A stretch of 64,000 nt of DNA from Caballeronia sp. dw_19 (GCF_018449515.1 NZ_JAAVUQ010000019.1:62001-126000), one strand, 5' to 3'. Numbered from the stretch's first letter, positions 16,992 through 26,822 are shown. Numbers and translations are program-made. The notes: generated by a model not told the origin, from the letters alone.

Positions 16992-17339
16992 ATGAACAAC
17001 GATCGAATCTCAAGCTCATGGGTGCCTGTGTGCCCGCTTGACGACATCGTGCCGAACACTGGCGTCTGTGCGCTCATCAACGGCGAGCAGGTCGCCGTGT
17101 TCCATCTCTTCGATGGAACCCCAAGCGTGTACGCGATCGATAACTTCGACCCGGGCTCACAGGCGTCTGTATTGTCGCGCGGACTGATCGGCAATCTGGG
17201 CGAGCGCATTGTGGTGGCATCGCCGATCTTCAAGCATCACTATGATCTTCGCACGGGCGAATGCATCGAGATACCGGCGAACTCGGTCAACGCTTTTGCC
17301 GCGCGCGTAGAGGACGGCCACGTGTGGGTCGCGGTATGA
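16992..17339 (+). CDS. nirD: Nitrite reductase NAD(P)H small subunit
   Basis: 115 residues with a Rieske-like fold (VPVCPLDDIVPNTGVCALIN, ASPIFKHHYDLRTGECIEIP). As is normal for NirD, the Cys/His ligands of a true Rieske cluster are missing, so it is a structural partner of NirB. The ATG at 16992 is preceded by GAGGACATCATC, giving a ribosome site; a longer frame would overlap nirB. It lies 31 bases after nirB in the same operon. Confidence 0.95.
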   Translation: MNNDRISSSWVPVCPLDDIVPNTGVCALINGEQVAVFHLFDGTPSVYAIDNFDPGSQASVLSRGLIGNLGERIVVASPIFKHHYDLRTGECIEIPANSVNAFAARVEDGHVWVAV

Positions 17340-17364
17340 AGGTGAGCGGGTTCGAGCGTCGGTC

Positions 17365-20300
17365 ATGATCTCCGGCAGCGTAAAAACCGTGTGTCCATAC
17401 TGCGGCGTTGGCTGCGGCATGGTCTTGCAAGTCGAGAAGGGAGAAGTGGTCAAGGTGTCCGGTGACAAGGAGCATCCGGCCAACTTTGGACGCCTCTGTA
17501 CCAAGGGTTCGTCGGCGCATGTGGTCTTGCGCAAATCGGGCCGTCTGGAGGGCGCTTTCATTCGCCGCGAACGGGATCGCGACCCGATCCCGTTACCCAT
17601 GGCGCAAGCGATTTCCGACACCGCTCAGCGCCTGCGTGGGCTGCTTGACGAGCACGGCCCGGACGCGCTTTCGTTCTATGTGTCGGGGCAGATGTCGATC
17701 GAGGCGCAGTACCTCGTCAACAAGCTCGCGAAGGGGTTTGTCGGCACCAACAACATAGAGTCCAATTCTCGGCTCTGCATGGCGAGCGCCGGCAGCGGCT
17801 ACAAACTGTCGCTGGGTGCTGACGGGCCACCGGGCTCGTACGAGGACATCGACCGGGCCAACCTGTTTTTTGTGATCGGCGCGAATATGGCCGACTGCCA
17901 CCCGATCCTGTTCCTGCGCATGATGGATCGCGTGAAGGCCGGCGCGAAGCTGATCGTGGTGGACCCGCGCCGCAACGCGACTGCCGACAAAGCCAGCCTC
18001 TTCATGCAGATCAAGCCGGGCACCGATCTCGCGTTGCTGAACGGCCTGCTGTATCTGCTGCATCGGAACGGTCATACCGATGCTGATTTCATCGCCGAAT
18101 CGACTGAGGGCTGGGACGCGATGCCTGCCTTTCTGGAGGACTATGCGCCGGATAAGGTGGCTGAGATCACCGGTATTCCCGAAGCGGACATTCGCCGAGC
18201 GGCGCAATGGATGGGCGAGGCGCCCGAGTGGATGAGCTGCTGGACCATGGGCCTCAACCAAAGCACGCACGGGACCTGGAATACGAACGCCATCTGCAAC
18301 CTGCATCTCGCCACGGGCAAGATATGCCGGCCGGGTAGCGGGCCGTTCTCGCTCACGGGGCAGCCCAATGCCATGGGCGGGCGCGAGATGGGTTACATGG
18401 GCTCCGGGCTTCCCGGACAACGTTCGGTGCTGGTAGCGGAGGACAGAGATTTCACGGAAGACCTGTGGGGCGTTCCGAAGGGCACACTCAAGACTTCGCT
18501 CGGCCAAGGCACCGTGGACATGTTCTCGCGCATGTCGACCGGCGAGATCAAGGCCTGCTGGATCATCTGCACCAATCCTGTTGCAAGCGTGCCGAACCGG
18601 CAGACCGTGATTGCGGGGTTGCAGGCCGCGGAGCTGGTCATTGCACAGGACGCCTTCCTCGATACTGAAACCAATCGCTACGCCGATGTCCTTCTGCCGG
18701 GCGCGCTGTGGGCTGAGGCCGAAGGCGTGATGATCAACTCCGAGCGCAACATGACGCTCACGCAGAAGGCCATCGAGCCGCCGGGCGCCGCGTTGCCGGA
18801 CTGGCAGATCATCGCGCGCGTCGCGTGTGAAATGGGTTTCGCCGATGCATTCAGTTATGCATCGGCAGAAGAGGTGTTCGCGGAGATCACCCGGACGTCG
18901 AATCTCAAGACGGGCTACGACCTGCGCGGCGCGAGCCATGAACGCTTGCGCGAGACGCCGTTGCAATGGCCCTGTGCACCGGACGTTGCAGCCGATCGCA
19001 ATCCGGTGCGTTATATCAACGACGGCGTGAGCCAGACGCTCAGGCAAATGCCTGACGGCAGCCGCCCGCGCCTGAGCTTTCCCACTTCAACCGGCAAGGC
19101 CGTTTTCTTCGCTCGCCCGCATGTGGCTCCTGCGGAAATGCCTGACAGTGAACGGCCTATCGTGCTGAATACGGGCCGCTTGCAGCACCAGTGGCACACC
19201 ATGACCAAGACCGGCAAGGTGCCCATGCTGAACAAGCTGAATCCCGCCCCGTTCGTGGAAATTCATCCCGAAGATGCGGCGGCGCTGGGTATCAAGGCGA
19301 AGGACGCGGTCGAGATTCGCTCGCGCCGCGGCCGCGCCGTTTTGCCGGCAGTGGTCACCGATCGGGTTCGTGCCGGCAACTGCTTTGCTCCCATGCATTG
19401 GAACGACGTCTTTGGCGAAGAACTCTGCATCAACGCCGTGACGAACGACGCGATCGACCCGATATCGCAGCAGCCTGAATTCAAGTTCTGTGCTGTTGCG
19501 CTCAGCCGCGTAGCGCCTAAAGCTGACACGGCGAATCCTGAGACGCGTGACGATGCCGCCAGCTCGGAACGCGTTGAGCCCGTCGTTGCCGATCACGCCC
19601 GTCCGAACCAGGAACTGGACATGTCCCGTATTGATGCCCTTGCCACGCTGCTCGGTATTCCGAAAACGCCGCCACCCGAACTTAGCGAGACCGAACGCAT
19701 CTACGTCGACGGTTTCATGAGCGGCCTGCGCTCGACGGAAGGCCGCGGAACAGGTGGCGTGCCGACGTTGCCGCTTGGTGCGCCCGTCGCCCCTGCTACG
19801 CGGCTTTGGCTCGATGGTGTCCTCGCGGGGCTCTTCAGCCGCGCTGAAACGGCTATGCCTACGTTGACCGCACCGGTTGCAGCAACCATCGCCGAGTCCT
19901 CTGTACGCATTGCGCGGGCGCGGCCAAAAGTCGTGTTGCTGTGGGCTTCTCAGACGGGGAATATCGAATCGTTGACCGAGCGATATGCGACCCAGTTGAT
20001 GGAGTCCGGCTTCGAAATACGCACCACGTGTATGGCCGACTATGCGGTTTCCGACCTGGAGAAAGCGCAGTACGTTTTGCTGATGACGAGTACGTTCGGC
20101 GACGGCGATGCCCCCGATAACGGCGCGAGTTTCTGGACCGGGATCAGTGCCGATAACGCCCCGCGCCTGGATGGCGTGCGCTACGCCGTGCTGGCTTTTG
20201 GCGATCGCAACTACGATGCGTTCTGCGGTCACGGCCGCAAGCTCGATGCCCGTTTGCTCGAACGCGGCGGGATACCTTTGCTGGAGCGGGTCGACTGCGA

Positions 20301-21570
20301 TGCCGATTACCAGCCCGCAGCCGACGCTTGGCTCGAGCGGATCGTCGCGCGTATCAAGGAAGAAGATGCGGCCCTGCATGCAGTCCCGGCCGACGGCATG
20401 ATTCCGGCCGTGCTGCCTGGCACCGCGCCTTCGAAGACCCATCCGGCAGCGTCGCGGCTGGTGAAGAATCTGCGGCTGAACAAGCAGGGCGCGACGAAGG
20501 ACACGCGTTATTTCTCGCTGGATACCGCTGACTCGGGTCTTGATTATGAGGTCGGCGATGCGCTCGGGGTGTGGCCGAGAAACTGTCCCGAACTGGTCGA
20601 TGAACTCATCGGACTGAGTGGCCTTAGCGCTGATGCCGCCGTCAATGTGGCGGGCGCGGGTGAGATGCGGCTGGCCGACGCACTCGGCAAGCACTATGAA
20701 ATAGCGCGCCCGAATCACGACGCGTTGGCGTTCATCGCAGCCCGGACGCGCAACGGTGCAGAGGGTGCGAATGGTGCGAATAATGCATTGGGCAGGCTGC
20801 TTCGCGAGGACAACAAGGCGGACTTGAAGAAATGGCTCTGGGGCCAGCAACTGGCTGACGTGCTGCATGAATTCCCGGTGGAGCTTTCAGCCACGGAACT
20901 GATCGGCATGCTCAAGCGCATGCAGCCGCGCCTTTACTCGATTGCATCGAGTCCCAAGGCCCACCCTGGCGAGATACACCTGACCGTATCGGCGGTCCGG
21001 TATAACAACGGCCGGCGTCAGCGCAAGGGCGTGTCCTCGACCTTTCTGGCCGATCGCGCGGGCGATGCCAGCGTGCCGGTATTCGTGCAGAAATCGGCGC
21101 ATTTCCGTCTTCCCCATAGTGGCGATGCACCCATGATCATGGTCGGCCCCGGCACCGGCGTGGCCCCGTTCAGGGGCTTCCTGCATGAACGCCTCGCGCG
21201 CGGCGACACCGGCCGCAACTGGTTGTTCTTTGGCGAGCAGCATGCCGCCACGGATTATTACTACGGCGATGAACTCGATGAGATGCGCCGCAAGGGTCTG
21301 CTGAACCGTCTCGATCTCGCGTTCTCGCGGGATCAGGCCGACAAGATCTATGTGCAGGATCGTATGCGTGAACACGGGGCCGAGCTGTGGTCGTGGCTTG
21401 AGGCCGGCGCGCATTTCTATGTCTGCGGTGACGCGGGCCGCATGGCCAAGGACGTTGACGCAGCGCTCAAGTCTGTCGTGGCTCAGCATGCCGGCATGAG
21501 CGACGACAAGGCTCAGGAATATGTTAGTGGCATGGTCAGGGACAAGCGTTATGTGCGGGACGTGTATTGA
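17365..21570 (+). CDS. nasA: Assimilatory nitrate reductase fused to CysJ-like diflavin reductase
   Basis: This 1401-residue fusion begins with a molybdopterin oxidoreductase of the Nas type: [4Fe-4S] ligands Cys10, Cys13, Cys17 and Cys45, then the bis-MGD domains to about residue 710. From 853 a flavodoxin domain follows (VVLLWASQTGNIESLTERYA), then an FAD-binding domain (RLYSIASSPKAHPGEIHL near 1189) and an NADPH-binding domain (GPGTGVAPFRGF near 1261, ending YVRDVY). The enzyme could take electrons directly from NADPH to reduce nitrate to nitrite. Burkholderiaceae genomes often carry this arrangement. Two copies of a [WY]-[LV]-DG-x3-GL motif lie in the linker (about 780 and 815). Start set by the conserved VKTVCPYCGVGCGM block. 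Confidence 0.96.
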   Translation: MISGSVKTVCPYCGVGCGMVLQVEKGEVVKVSGDKEHPANFGRLCTKGSSAHVVLRKSGRLEGAFIRRERDRDPIPLPMAQAISDTAQRLRGLLDEHGPDALSFYVSGQMSIEAQYLVNKLAKGFVGTNNIESNSRLCMASAGSGYKLSLGADGPPGSYEDIDRANLFFVIGANMADCHPILFLRMMDRVKAGAKLIVVDPRRNATADKASLFMQIKPGTDLALLNGLLYLLHRNGHTDADFIAESTEGWDAMPAFLEDYAPDKVAEITGIPEADIRRAAQWMGEAPEWMSCWTMGLNQSTHGTWNTNAICNLHLATGKICRPGSGPFSLTGQPNAMGGREMGYMGSGLPGQRSVLVAEDRDFTEDLWGVPKGTLKTSLGQGTVDMFSRMSTGEIKACWIICTNPVASVPNRQTVIAGLQAAELVIAQDAFLDTETNRYADVLLPGALWAEAEGVMINSERNMTLTQKAIEPPGAALPDWQIIARVACEMGFADAFSYASAEEVFAEITRTSNLKTGYDLRGASHERLRETPLQWPCAPDVAADRNPVRYINDGVSQTLRQMPDGSRPRLSFPTSTGKAVFFARPHVAPAEMPDSERPIVLNTGRLQHQWHTMTKTGKVPMLNKLNPAPFVEIHPEDAAALGIKAKDAVEIRSRRGRAVLPAVVTDRVRAGNCFAPMHWNDVFGEELCINAVTNDAIDPISQQPEFKFCAVALSRVAPKADTANPETRDDAASSERVEPVVADHARPNQELDMSRIDALATLLGIPKTPPPELSETERIYVDGFMSGLRSTEGRGTGGVPTLPLGAPVAPATRLWLDGVLAGLFSRAETAMPTLTAPVAATIAESSVRIARARPKVVLLWASQTGNIESLTERYATQLMESGFEIRTTCMADYAVSDLEKAQYVLLMTSTFGDGDAPDNGASFWTGISADNAPRLDGVRYAVLAFGDRNYDAFCGHGRKLDARLLERGGIPLLERVDCDADYQPAADAWLERIVARIKEEDAALHAVPADGMIPAVLPGTAPSKTHPAASRLVKNLRLNKQGATKDTRYFSLDTADSGLDYEVGDALGVWPRNCPELVDELIGLSGLSADAAVNVAGAGEMRLADALGKHYEIARPNHDALAFIAARTRNGAEGANGANNALGRLLREDNKADLKKWLWGQQLADVLHEFPVELSATELIGMLKRMQPRLYSIASSPKAHPGEIHLTVSAVRYNNGRRQRKGVSSTFLADRAGDASVPVFVQKSAHFRLPHSGDAPMIMVGPGTGVAPFRGFLHERLARGDTGRNWLFFGEQHAATDYYYGDELDEMRRKGLLNRLDLAFSRDQADKIYVQDRMREHGAELWSWLEAGAHFYVCGDAGRMAKDVDAALKSVVAQHAGMSDDKAQEYVSGMVRDKRYVRDVY

Positions 21571-21606
21571 GTTTCGCTTGAGTCACGTGCGAGTTCGGTG
21601 ATCTCG

Positions 21607-22986
21607 CTAATCGCGCAACTGCTGCGCCGCGATGTCTTCAAGCGATCTTCCGCGCGTTGGCACGCCCATCAGCACCACTGCCGCCGCACCGATCAGCAGT
21701 ACGAATGTGGTTGCCCCAAACACGCCTGGAAAGCCCAGCAACGGATACACATACCCAACCAGGATAGGGGCGGCGATCGCGCCTAGCCGACCAATCGATG
21801 AAGCCAGCCCTGTGCCGGTTGCGCGGACATCGGTTGGAAAAACCTCGGGCGTGTAGGCGTAGACACCCGCATACGTGCCATTCATGAAGAACGACAGCAG
21901 CACGCCGGATAGCATGATGCCCCCGTCGCTACGCGTGAGCGCAAGTCCTAATGCCGAGACGCCTCCCAGCACCATGTACGACGCAATGGTCGCTTGCCGG
22001 CCGATCTTTTCGTTCAGCCACGCGCCTGAAAAATAACCCGGTATCTGCGCGATATAGATCACGAGCGAGTAAGAAAAGCTGCGTGTGATCGTCATGCCGT
22101 TCTGCACGAGCAGGCTTGGAATCCACGTGAAGAACGCGTAGTAGCTGAAGGTGATCGAAAGCCACATGAGCCACGTCATGGTGGTGATGCGCGCGAGCTT
22201 GCGCGACCAGAGGGCCTTCACGTTCGCGAGCACCGAAGCACGTTGCGCCGCGATGGGAACCTCCGCTTCGGCGGCCGCATCGGTTGCCGGCAGGGGTTCC
22301 AGTTTCACGCCCGCAGCCATCAATTCGGCTTCCGCCCGCGCGACGATTACCTCGGCTTCCGCGTGCCGCCCGCGCGCGACCAGCCAGCGCGGCGATTCGG
22401 GCAACGCGCGTCGCCACCAGAGCAACATTACGATAGGCAAGGCGGTGATTACCATCACCACGCGCCACGCGTTTGGTGCAAGCGGAATCACGAGATAACC
22501 AAGCAGCGCAGCCGCCACGAAGCCAAATGAGAAGAAGCCGGCGAGACTGCCCGTGAACGCACCGCGATATCGTCGCGCCACGAACTCCGACAGGAACGGT
22601 GCGACGATCGCGCTTTCGGCGCCCGTGCCGAGTCCGGCGACAATGCGTGTCGCGAGAAAGAACGGCCAGTCGTGGGCGGTTGCGCTGGCAAGCGATGCGA
22701 CGCAGTAGATCACCAGCGCAACCATCATCACGCGCCGCCGTCCGATCAGATCGCCGAGCATGCCTGCGAGCATCGCCCCGAGGAAATAGCCGATGAACGT
22801 ACCGCTGCCGAGCACGCCCGTCTGCACGCTGCTGAGCGACCACTGCGTGCGCAGCACCGGTAGCAGGAACGCGAGCACGGCGGCGTCCATGGCGTCGAAG
22901 GTGTAGCCGAGACCGCCCATCAGCAATAGCCGTCGATGAAACGAAGAAAACGGCATGCGTTCGATACGGGCGGAAATCGTCGACAT
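21607..22986 (-). CDS. MFS transporter, sugar/aromatic-acid porter type
   Basis: 459 residues with twelve predicted helices. MFS signatures are seen at DAMDAAVLAFLLPVL in helix 1, GDLIGRRRVMMVAL in loop 2-3, and PESPRWLVARGRHAEAEVI at the end of helix 6, the last typical of the sugar porter/metabolite:H+ symporter group. It lies immediately downstream of, and probably co-transcribed with, an amidohydrolase gene, so it may import the substrate of that enzyme. The start at 22986 (MSTISARIERMPFSSFHRR) is chosen over an upstream GTG/ATG region that overlaps the amidohydrolase end. The substrate is not determinable. Confidence 0.88.
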   Translation of the reverse strand: MSTISARIERMPFSSFHRRLLLMGGLGYTFDAMDAAVLAFLLPVLRTQWSLSSVQTGVLGSGTFIGYFLGAMLAGMLGDLIGRRRVMMVALVIYCVASLASATAHDWPFFLATRIVAGLGTGAESAIVAPFLSEFVARRYRGAFTGSLAGFFSFGFVAAALLGYLVIPLAPNAWRVVMVITALPIVMLLWWRRALPESPRWLVARGRHAEAEVIVARAEAELMAAGVKLEPLPATDAAAEAEVPIAAQRASVLANVKALWSRKLARITTMTWLMWLSITFSYYAFFTWIPSLLVQNGMTITRSFSYSLVIYIAQIPGYFSGAWLNEKIGRQATIASYMVLGGVSALGLALTRSDGGIMLSGVLLSFFMNGTYAGVYAYTPEVFPTDVRATGTGLASSIGRLGAIAAPILVGYVYPLLGFPGVFGATTFVLLIGAAAVVLMGVPTRGRSLEDIAAQQLRD

Positions 22987-23048
22987 TGGGTAACGCGCCT
23001 CGCTGTCAGGAATGAACGGATTCGGCTGGGGATCCAAGCGTGCTCGGG

Positions 23049-24299
23049 TCAAGCGTGCTCGAGTTCATCGAAGTGGATGTGACCGCCTTTCATCACGAAC
23101 GGAATGTGTTCGCCCTGACCGAGCAGGCAGTCGATGGATCGAAGTGGATTGCCGTCCACAACCAGCACATCGGCGAACGCGCCCGGCACGAGGCGGCCGA
23201 GTTTGCCCGTCATGCCAAGCACGTCGGCGCCTACCACCGTTGCACTTGCTATGGCTTCAGCCGGCGATAAAACCTCGGCGCGCAGCCGGAATTCATCGCT
23301 TTGCAGACGTTGCGATTCACCCAGCAGATCCGTGCCGAAGCCCATGCGCACGCCCGCGCGTTTCATGATTTCGAGCGACCTGAGGCCGGCCTCGTGGACG
23401 TCGGCCACCTTCGCCAAGCTCGCTTCGGGCAGGCCGTATTTGCCGCCCTCGCTGGCGAGCGCTTCGTACGTCACCAGCGTGGGAACTACGAAGGCATCGT
23501 GCTCGGCAACCAGACGTGCAGTCGCGTCGTCGATGAGATTACCGTGCTCGATCGTGCGCACGCCGCAGCGCACCGCGCGTGCAATCGCGTCGGGCGTGTA
23601 GGCGTGAGCCAGTACGTAGGTCTGGCGGCCGCGCGCCTCGGCAACGATCGCGCGGATCTCGTCCTCGGAGTATCCCCATGCACCCACGGGGTCGGTCGGC
23701 GAGGCAACACCGCCGGATGCCATGATCTTGATCTGGTCCGCGCCCATCTGGAGTTCTTCACGAACGGCGCGTCGCACCTCGTCTACGCCGTCCGCTACCC
23801 GTGTGAGCGCACCGACGCGTACGCAGCAGCCGCAAGGCGCGGCCGGTGGCATGTAGTCGGTGCGCGTACGCATGTCGCCGTGACCGCCGGTCTGGCTCAG
23901 TGCGCGGCCGGAGACGAACATGCGTGGGCCTTCGGCAAGTCCGGCTTCCACTGCCTGCTTGAACGGGTAGCCGGCGCCGCCGGCGTCGCGGATGCTGGTA
24001 AAGCCGCGACGCAGCATTGCGCGCATCAACGGCACGGCGCGTAGCGTGACAAGCACGTTGGGCAAGGTTGCCACGCGTGGCAGGTTGAACTCGACCGCGA
24101 TGACATGCACGTGGAGATCGATCAGGCCGGGCATCAACGTCTTGCCTTTCAAATCGATCACGCGGGCACTGGCGGTTTTGATCGGGCGGTCGGAGACTTC
24201 CTTGATTCGGCCCTCTTCGACCAATACCTCGTGGCCGGGGATTAGTTCTGGCTGCAACGGGTCCAGCAGCGCGCCGTTGCGAAACAACACCGACGTCAT
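23049..24299 (-). CDS. Amidohydrolase family protein (imidazolonepropionase/prolidase-like)
   Basis: 416 residues with the metal site of the amidohydrolase superfamily: His63-x-His65 in DLHVHV, Lys191 in QIKIMASGG, His232 in LAHAYT, His252 in EHGNL and Asp324 in FGTDLLG. The pattern matches the Xaa-Pro dipeptidase/imidazolonepropionase-related clade, which hydrolyses dipeptides or cyclic amides with a carboxylated lysine bridging two metals. All predicted ligands are intact. It is the first gene of a two-gene unit with an MFS transporter, suggesting uptake and hydrolysis of one compound. The exact substrate is unknown. Confidence 0.9.
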   Translation of the reverse strand: MTSVLFRNGALLDPLQPELIPGHEVLVEEGRIKEVSDRPIKTASARVIDLKGKTLMPGLIDLHVHVIAVEFNLPRVATLPNVLVTLRAVPLMRAMLRRGFTSIRDAGGAGYPFKQAVEAGLAEGPRMFVSGRALSQTGGHGDMRTRTDYMPPAAPCGCCVRVGALTRVADGVDEVRRAVREELQMGADQIKIMASGGVASPTDPVGAWGYSEDEIRAIVAEARGRQTYVLAHAYTPDAIARAVRCGVRTIEHGNLIDDATARLVAEHDAFVVPTLVTYEALASEGGKYGLPEASLAKVADVHEAGLRSLEIMKRAGVRMGFGTDLLGESQRLQSDEFRLRAEVLSPAEAIASATVVGADVLGMTGKLGRLVPGAFADVLVVDGNPLRSIDCLLGQGEHIPFVMKGGHIHFDELEHA

Positions 24300-24469
24300 C
24301 GCGACTCTCCTGAGAAGGCGGAATCCGGGGCGCGGACTGCGGGAGTGGACGCGCCAGGTTGGCTCGATTGCACGAGCAGGAAACTATACGCCGCGCGTGG
24401 GCGAGCGCGCTAGCGTGTCATTAATTGCATAAGAAGTCGTCGCGGAATTGGGTTTCGTTCGCACTCGGG

Positions 24470-24577
24470 GTTTGGTTTTGGACTTGCCAGATGTGGCTTA
24501 GGGCGATGCCAGGTTTTGGGGTTGGCGGTTGGGGTTAGTGGTCGGGGTTGATGTCGGGTTGGTCGGTTCTGGGTTAG
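24470..24577 (-). repeat. Degenerate tandem repeat at the outer edge of copy B
   Basis: On the minus strand, units of the type CCGACCACTAACCCCAAAAC / CCGACCAACCCGACATC recur two to three times with changes. The same units are found at the outer edge of copy C, so the tandem tail belongs to the repeat family. Confidence 0.6.
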
Positions 24578-24904
24578 CGGTCGGTCGGGTTCAATGCCGG
24601 GTTGGTGCTTTCGGCCTTAGTGGTCTGCGTGAGTCGGATTTTCTCTTTACCACTATTAGCCACTGTGCGTGGCGGCACGTCATTTCTTTGTCCAAAGCGA
24701 CAAAGAAACGAAGCAAAGAAAACGCTTTCAAACCACGCTACCCTAAGTGTCCACAGCGTGCAGTTTTGATTCATAGGTGCCCCAAAAGCACGGTGCTCGC
24801 CAGAGCGAAGGATGTTTGAACCCCTCCTTCTCGCGAATCCTGACACGAACACGCTTCGCCCCGTACGCTCTCGGGCAAGCACGAGGCGCCCAGGAACCTG
24901 CACG
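24578..24904 (-). repeat. Dispersed repeat, copy B (inverted)
   Basis: The reverse complement matches copy A over its full ~330 bases with few changes, including the TTTCTTTGTC hairpin and the left boundary near AGGCCGTGC. It faces copy C, so B and C are inverted repeats about 270 bases apart. Confidence 0.87.
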
Positions 24905-25172
24905 GCCTCACGCGTATCGCTGCCGCGTTTCTTGGAGCGTTGGCCAAGCGTGCGCTGCTTTTTTGGTGGACTACACGGCCGAACGCATACTTACGGCTTC
25001 ATGTTTGGTGGGCTATTGCGCGACATGCACGATTCTTTTCGCCAGCTACGGCCCGATGCATCCGCGTGGGCCGTGTCTTGGCGGTTAGCGACGTGGTCCG
25101 TCGTGTACAAATTCGGCGGGAGGTTGTCCGCGGATAGCGCGGGGTGTCCCTTGGGCAGGTTCAATCACTGGT

Positions 25173-25450
25173 GGCGAAGCGTGTGGGTATCGGTGTTCGG
25201 AGAAGGAGGGGTTCACACATCCGTCGCTCTGGCGAGCACCGTGCTTTTGGGGCACCCATGAATGGAAACTGCACGCTGTGGACACTTAGGGTAGAGCGGT
25301 TAAAGCGCTTTCTTTGCTTCGTTTCTTTGTCGCTTTGGACAAAGAAATGACGTGCCGCCACGCACAGTGGCTAATAGTGATAAAGAGAAAATCCGACTCT
25401 CGCAGACCACTAACGCTGAAAGCAGCAACCCGGCATAGACTCAGACCGCT
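25173..25450 (+). repeat. Dispersed repeat, copy C
   Basis: Homologous to copy A from GGCGAAGCGTGT to CCCGGCATAGAC, more diverged at the left end (about 25185-25230) than B is from A. The hairpin core and the AAAATCCGACTC block are unchanged. Confidence 0.86.
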
Positions 25451-25540
25451 AACCCCGGAACCGACCACCCCGGCATAGACCCCGACCACTAACCCCAAAA
25501 CCGACCAACCCAGCATCGACCCCTGACCACCAAGCGCCAG
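25425..25540 (+). repeat. Degenerate tandem repeat at the outer edge of copy C
   Basis: Two and a half units of roughly 40 bases, each like CCCGGCATAGACCCCGACCA followed by CTAACCCCAAAACCGACCA. Three units at most, with no separate spacers, so it is not a CRISPR array. Confidence 0.7.
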
Positions 25541-25643
25541 CAGACCTCATCCACCCCGAGTGCGAACGAAAACCAATTTCGTAGCAACCTCTAAGGAAAA
25601 GTGGCAGCGGCTCAATGACCAGCCGCCCGACGTGGAACCGCGC

Positions 25644-26822
25644 TTAATTTTCTTTGGAAGTCGGCGCGGCAAACGCAGCACTCAGGCGATCCTTGTTAAC
25701 GACCGGCCTCGAAATGGCCGAGAATCGCGCCCGGATGCGCTTGCGCAGGGGCTCTTCGTAAAACGTGAAAATCACCAGGCTCACCACGACGGCGAACACC
25801 ATCGCGATCCAGCCATTCGATTGCCTGAACCCCGCTATGTACGCGAGATAGGCAATCGGCACGTGAATCAGATACAGCGAATAACTTGCCTCACCCAGCT
25901 TGATAAATGCCCGCCGGTTCAAGACATTGATCACCGGCCGCTCAAGTAGCGCGAGCCCCAGGATCAACGCGGCGAACCACGGCGAGGCGAGATAGAACGC
26001 AGGAGAAACCGGCCGCCAGAGCCCAAGAACCGTTAGCGCGATCAACGCGATGCTGACGAGCTTGATGCCCAGTGCGTGGCGACTCACGTCTTGTTGGCGC
26101 AATTGATGAAACAGGATGGCGGCGTAGATGCCAACGACGAATTCGAACAGGCGCGTCAGCGGCAGGCCAACGACAAGAAAGCCGCTGCGCGATAGCGGCA
26201 GGAAAGTTTGCAGGAACACGATCCAGAGCCCCTGCATCAGGAAGAAGCCGATGCAAGCGAATGTCAGCCAGGCCAAACGCATGGACATCATTTTTCGCAG
26301 CATGAGCGGAAACATCAGATAGAAAAACGCTTCGCATGAAACGCTGTCGGATGGTCCGTTCCAGGGCTGGTTGACCGCAGCAAACGGGAACCACGCATTC
26401 AGCAACAACAACTGGCACGCGAGACTCACGCCGAGCGACAGGTACACGTGATTCTTCAGCGCATACCACCGCGTGAGCAAGGTCGGATCGTTGCCGTTCA
26501 GCAGGTACAGCGTGGTCGGCACGCACAACGCCAGGCCAAGCAATATGCCTGGATAGATACGTGCAAACCGCGCCTGATAGAAGGGCCGCGGGCCCTTCAC
26601 CGGCAGCTGGTCGCGGTAGGTAAAGGTGAGGATAAATCCGGACAGCACGAAGAACAGGGAAACGGCGGGACGACCCCCATCGACGAAATCGAAGATCTGC
26701 GACGAGAGAGGGAGCAGACCAAGTTCTGAGTAATGCGAAACAACTACCGTGATTGCCGCAAGAAAACGGACGCTGGTCAGCGCAGGTAGAGAACCGCCAG
26801 ACTGGTTTATCGGCGCATGCAA
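25644..26822 (-). CDS. Acyltransferase 3 family membrane protein (OafA/YrhL-like)
   Basis: 392 residues with about ten predicted membrane helices. The family signature is present: LTSVRFLAAITVVVSHYSEL near the start with the catalytic-type His, and GGRPAVSLFFVLSGFILTF after it; YQARFARIYPGILLG carries the conserved R-x10-R-like region. These enzymes transfer acetyl or other acyl groups onto extracellular polysaccharides or lipids. I chose a TTG start at 26822 because GGGAG lies six bases upstream; a GTG 48 bases further up has no such site. The gene stands alone, divergent from an acyl-CoA dehydrogenase. Confidence 0.88.
   Translation of the reverse strand: MHAPINQSGGSLPALTSVRFLAAITVVVSHYSELGLLPLSSQIFDFVDGGRPAVSLFFVLSGFILTFTYRDQLPVKGPRPFYQARFARIYPGILLGLALCVPTTLYLLNGNDPTLLTRWYALKNHVYLSLGVSLACQLLLLNAWFPFAAVNQPWNGPSDSVSCEAFFYLMFPLMLRKMMSMRLAWLTFACIGFFLMQGLWIVFLQTFLPLSRSGFLVVGLPLTRLFEFVVGIYAAILFHQLRQQDVSRHALGIKLVSIALIALTVLGLWRPVSPAFYLASPWFAALILGLALLERPVINVLNRRAFIKLGEASYSLYLIHVPIAYLAYIAGFRQSNGWIAMVFAVVVSLVIFTFYEEPLRKRIRARFSAISRPVVNKDRLSAAFAAPTSKEN

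Larger units (their letters stand above)
24300..25643. other. Repeat-rich intergenic stretch
   Basis: This 1.3-kb gap contains repeat copy B (minus), a 270-base spacer, and copy C (plus), with degenerate tandem tails at both outer edges. The spacer is open in one frame for about 150 codons, but the product is Trp/Arg-rich, runs into the repeats and matches nothing I recognise, so I do not call a gene. Confidence 0.7.

Noticed and set aside
14513..17233. A 906-codon open frame on the minus strand opposite nirB
   Set aside because: It is a high-GC shadow of nirB and nirD: Arg/His/Ala-rich, no ribosome site, no family blocks. nirB itself has every cofactor motif. The same applies to the long antisense frames over the ATP-grasp gene (1338-2930), the porin (6136-7473) and nasA (17593-19047, 19087-20868).
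24812..25261. A 149-codon frame across the spacer between repeat copies B and C
   Set aside because: It starts in one repeat and ends in the other, is rich in Trp, Arg and Phe, and has no ribosome site. More likely chance.
24470..25540. Inverted repeats B and C as ends of a transposon
   Set aside because: The spacer is too short for a transposase and no target-site duplication was found; copy A occurs singly.
25425..25540. CRISPR-like array
   Set aside because: Units are directly adjacent and degenerate, without spacers, and no cas gene is near.
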